The notes under the pieces: generated by a model
What the model saw: only the letters and a program-made list of their open reading frames with translations
Database searches by the model: none
Told to the model about the DNA's origin: nothing
Translations under genes and position numbers: made by a program
Shown: positions 61,837 to 64,000 of the stretch, piece after piece
Layout of the letters: every line of letters begins with the position of its first letter
How positions within the stretch are numbered: the first letter of the stretch is position 1
Assembly (NCBI GenBank): GCA_963771655.1
Contig: CAVYUG010000002.1
Span: forward strand, 1-64,000
Direction of reading: 5' to 3'
Origin: JAWVFM01 sp963771655
GTDB taxonomy: Bacteria > Actinomycetota > Thermoleophilia > Solirubrobacterales > 70-9
DNA: 64,000 nucleotides

Positions 61837-61908
61837 TGGGCGCGGCTGGTTTCGAACCAGCGACCTCTCGCGTGTGAAGCGAGCGCTCTCCCACTGAGCT
61901 ACGCGCCC
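61837..61908 (-). tRNA. tRNA-Val(CAC)
   Basis: The minus strand folds as a complete cloverleaf: acceptor GGGCGCG pairs with the 3' strand CGCGCCC, the D arm GCTC-AGTGGGA-GAGC is present, and the anticodon stem CTCGC/GCGAG holds loop TTCACAC (anticodon CAC, valine). The variable loop is AGGTC and the T arm is GCTGG-TTCGAAA-CCAGC. The discriminator is A at 61837. CCA is not encoded. Its 3' half is duplicated at 57295-57339. Confidence 0.93.
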
Positions 61909-62134
61909 TGAGCCGCGGATGCTAGCCGGGCGCATGCCTTGGCAGGCCGGGGGCGGGCCGTCGCCCTTCCGCACCAGTGGCGCGTCGGTTCGGTCGTTCT
62001 TGGGCTGGTGCCAGGGCCGGAGACAAAGGGGCCCGTGGTGGCTGGCGCCCCGATGGCGGGTGACGCGCTTCGGCACTTCGGCCGGTGTTCGCCCCGCGAT
62101 AGAACCTGAGCGACAGCGACGTCGGCCGAAGCCA

Positions 62135-62688
62135 TCACCAACGGAAGCGGGGTCTCAGAATCAGATCGTTCGGCTGGTTTCGCCAACACCCCGCCCGGGC
62201 GCTCCGAGGCGCGAGCGCGACGATCGCCGTGCAGCTGAGGACGGTCGGAACGAGCGGGGCGAGCGTCCGCGCGTGCGCCACTAGCGGCGCGGCGAGAGCC
62301 CCCGCGGCGACGAGGCGGATAACTGACGCCCTGCGAAGGGCGGAGGCCTCGCTCTCCCTGCCCGCCTCGGTGTCGACGATCAGGGCCGTCATGGTTCCGG
62401 TCAGACGGGTGGTCGTGACGTCCGCGACCAGGCGGAGCCCGCGCTTTGAGCGCCCATCGCGATCGCGGAGACGAGGATGAGGGCGTAAGAGGGCCACCCT
62501 CCCGGCATGCACGGCCTGCCGGTGCGCGGGCCATGCAGCCGCGCGCCGACGGCAGCGCCCATGACAAAGCCCAGGATCGCGAATAGCGGGTGGGACCTGG
62601 GAACCGACGCCGCCACCGATTGCGAGCGCGAAGATCGCCTGGTGGGGCTACCGGGCGGACCCGCTCCGGCCTTCGGTGCCCTATTCAA
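62135..62688 (-). pseudogene. DUF1275 (YoaK-like) membrane protein remnant, frameshifted
   Basis: In one frame the minus strand reads LFAILGFVMGAAVGARL and YALILVSAIAMGAQS. After a shift near 62445 another frame reads LRLVADVTTTRLTGTMTALIVDTE and ends with hydrophobic helices (VAAGALAAPLVAHA, VPTVLSCTAIVALAP). These match the later helices of DUF1275 proteins (MGAQNA...VTTTVLTGTLT pattern). The first helices with the HMTGN motif are missing, so the gene is truncated as well as shifted. The 225 bp to the tRNA and 80 bp to the next gene hold nothing I can support. Confidence 0.6.
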
Positions 62689-62715
62689 GCCCTCCTGCGG
62701 ACGGCGTACGTCGGC

Positions 62716-63078
62716 TCAGTAGCTGAAGACGGTCGTATCGCTACCCGCCCAGTCCCACATCGGCGTCGCTCCGACGACCTTCGCGTTCGGAATCGTCTCC
62801 GCATCCCCGAGGTCGCGCGCGCCGAGGCAGACCGGGCAGAGCCACAGCTCACCGCCGGCGTCTGCAAACTGCTCGGCAAGCCGCTCCAGCGGCGGGCAGT
62901 CCTTGCACACGACGCCCTGCATCTGATCCGGGAGACCAAGACGAACCGCGTCCTTCGTCGCCCAGACGACAACTTCCCTGCCCTGCGCCTGCGCTGCGGT
63001 GGCTACGAGGTACGCGACGAGGACACGCTCGCCATCCTCCATCCCCGTGGCAAGGTTGATCAACACCTTGTCGGCCAT
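62716..63078 (-). CDS. DsrE/DsrF-family protein
   Basis: The 120-residue product begins KVLINLATGMEDGERVLVAYLVATAAQAQGREVVVWATKDAVRLG, the DsrE-like Rossmann pattern. CPPLERLAEQFADAGGELWLCPVCLGARDLG near residue 62 carries the Cys positions of the sulfur-relay site, and the ending is PMWDWAGSDTTVFSY. DsrE-type proteins transfer persulfide sulfur or act as soluble redox-linked carriers. GGGAG lies upstream of ATG 63078. Confidence 0.85.
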   Translation of the reverse strand: MADKVLINLATGMEDGERVLVAYLVATAAQAQGREVVVWATKDAVRLGLPDQMQGVVCKDCPPLERLAEQFADAGGELWLCPVCLGARDLGDAETIPNAKVVGATPMWDWAGSDTTVFSY

Positions 63079-63121
63079 TTCGCTCCCTTCGTCGGTACTT
63101 GGTGGCTGATACAGCGGCTCC

Positions 63122-63961
63122 TCAGGACGGCTTTCGGCACACGACCTGCACGGGATGCGTGCGCCCTTCCTCGATGTTGCGCGCCGAGTTGCGCATCTTC
63201 TCCGGAGCCGTCGGGCCGATCAGCACATGAAGGCCGAGCGCCGGCGCCTCACCCCGGTCGGCGAGCTCGAGCGCCGCCGCATATGCGGCCATGTACTTCG
63301 GCCCAGTGCTCTCGGTCTCGATGTCCACGAACCCGGCGGCGGCGAGGAGCTCGCGGGTCTCGGACGGCGTGACGAGGAACTCGCCTGTTCCGTCTTCCGA
63401 CCAGGGCAGGGGATGGTGTGGGCTTCCCAGCGGGCCGAGGGCGTGCTCGGTGAGCGCGAAGAATCCGCCGGGCTTCAGCACACGCGAGGCCTCGCCGAAG
63501 AAGCGTGGGCGATCGGCGACATTCATCGTCACATGCTGGGCGTAGGCGCCGTCGAAGTAGCGATCGTCGAAGGGCAGCCGTCCGCCGTCTCCCTGTTCGA
63601 TGAAGACGCGGTCACTCATGTCGAGCAGCGCGGTCAGCTTGTTCGCCGCCTCGACGAACGGCCCGGTGATGTCGATCCCGCTGACCGTGCACCCGAAGCG
63701 CTGCGCGAAATAGCGGGCCGGGCCTCCGACCCCGCAGCCGATGTCGAGCAGGTGGTCGCCCGACTCGACCGGCAGGCGATCCGCGAGGTCGACGGTGGCC
63801 GGAAAGCCACGAGCGTGGAAATGGTCGACCGGCGCCAGATCCTCCACGGCCATTGAGTCGAGGGGCTTCGATGCACGCTCCAGGGCGGCGACGATGAGGC
63901 CGTAGACGTCGCGGTCGGCCCAGTGGTCCGCGATCGAGGTTTCTGGAGACGTGCCCTCCAT
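63122..63961 (-). CDS. Class I SAM-dependent methyltransferase
   Basis: The 279-residue protein has SAM motif I LLDIGCGVGGPARYFAQRFG near residue 71, motif II SGIDITGPFVEAAN near 94, acidic VFIEQGDGGRLPFDDRYFDGAYAQHVTMNV near 120-150 (motif IV) and VLKPGGFFALTEHALG near 163. This is the UbiE/sarcosine-dimethylglycine methyltransferase style of small-molecule enzyme. The C-terminus has MRNSARNIEEGRTHPVQVVCRKPS. It is the last gene in the window and is separated by 43 bp from the DsrE-like gene, perhaps one operon. Confidence 0.87.
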   Translation of the reverse strand: MEGTSPETSIADHWADRDVYGLIVAALERASKPLDSMAVEDLAPVDHFHARGFPATVDLADRLPVESGDHLLDIGCGVGGPARYFAQRFGCTVSGIDITGPFVEAANKLTALLDMSDRVFIEQGDGGRLPFDDRYFDGAYAQHVTMNVADRPRFFGEASRVLKPGGFFALTEHALGPLGSPHHPLPWSEDGTGEFLVTPSETRELLAAAGFVDIETESTGPKYMAAYAAALELADRGEAPALGLHVLIGPTAPEKMRNSARNIEEGRTHPVQVVCRKPS

Positions 63962-64000
63962 TCGACCCGCCCGGCCATCCTAATCGGCGCGGCGCAGCGC

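Larger units (their letters stand above)
57295..61880. mobile_element. Putative 4.5 kb element integrated at tRNA-Val(CAC)
   Basis: The segment is bounded by 45-bp direct repeats of the tRNA-Val 3' half (57295-57339 and 61836-61880), with the intact tRNA at the 61.9 kb end. This is the layout of a site-specific integration into a tRNA. Inside are a four-gene minus-strand operon, a short ORF and an NTF2-like gene; no integrase is visible. It could instead be a decayed element or a tRNA-associated duplication. The element call is inference. Confidence 0.45.

Overview
The window is GC-rich throughout (roughly two thirds G+C by eye) and reads as an actinobacterium, most likely a member of the Thermoleophilia/Solirubrobacterales. 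Reasons: many NTF2/SnoaL-like proteins that begin MSQENVE or a variant, a DUF6812 protein, a deazaflavin (F420)-type nitroreductase, MFS-cNMP-patatin fusions as in mycobacteria, many GTG/TTG starts, and many genes whose -10 hexamer (TANNNT) lies 6-8 nt before the start codon, suggesting leaderless mRNAs. The taxonomic call is inference.

Layout. 1-6154: the end of a genomic island with a DISARM antiphage locus on the minus strand (drmA intact, drmB with about four frameshifts, drmC cut by the window edge), closed by a 3' fragment of a tRNA-Ser(CGA) gene that looks like an attachment-site scar. 6.2-10.3 kb: RNase HI-like protein, RibD/DHFR-like reductase, Tat-exported FAD oxidoreductase, a secreted protein and a SnoaL-like protein. 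10.3-14.4 kb: a zinc-uptake operon (lipoprotein, ATPase, two permeases, Zur) behind a Zur-box palindrome. 14.7-26.4 kb: a cyclic-nucleotide theme, with a class III cyclase truncated at its 3' end, a cNMP-patatin phospholipase, an MFS-cNMP-patatin fusion, a STAS protein, a ClC channel and a Crp-like regulator. 26.6-33.2 kb: VKOR-like protein, SDR, GH15 hydrolase, methyltransferase and two tandem secreted AOC-barrel-like proteins.

33.2-39.2 kb: a complete oligopeptide ABC transporter operon on the minus strand, whose binding-protein gene carries one frameshift and is separated from the permeases by a strong hairpin. 39.3-45.6 kb: divergent SDR and zinc alcohol dehydrogenase genes, then a metal-handling cluster (a permease behind a CsoR-like operator, CDF exporter, DUF4383 and SRPBCC proteins). 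45.6-54.7 kb: S53 peptidase, acyl-CoA ligase, secreted proteins, enoyl-CoA hydratase, two alpha/beta hydrolases, MBL-fold lactonase and a UBP zinc finger.

54.7-57.3 kb holds five consecutive NTF2-like genes. 57.3-61.9 kb is a 4.5 kb segment bounded by an intact tRNA-Val(CAC) gene and a 45-bp copy of that gene's 3' half, so it looks like a small element integrated at the tRNA. Its core is a four-gene operon (cNMP-FAD oxidoreductase, DsbA-like protein ending RLKGG, UBP zinc finger, membrane protein). The window ends with a DUF1275 pseudogene, a DsrE-like protein and a methyltransferase.

At least seven genes carry frameshifts, two of the clearest at homopolymer runs. This could be real decay or uncorrected assembly indels, and it affects how intact the DISARM and oligopeptide loci should be considered.
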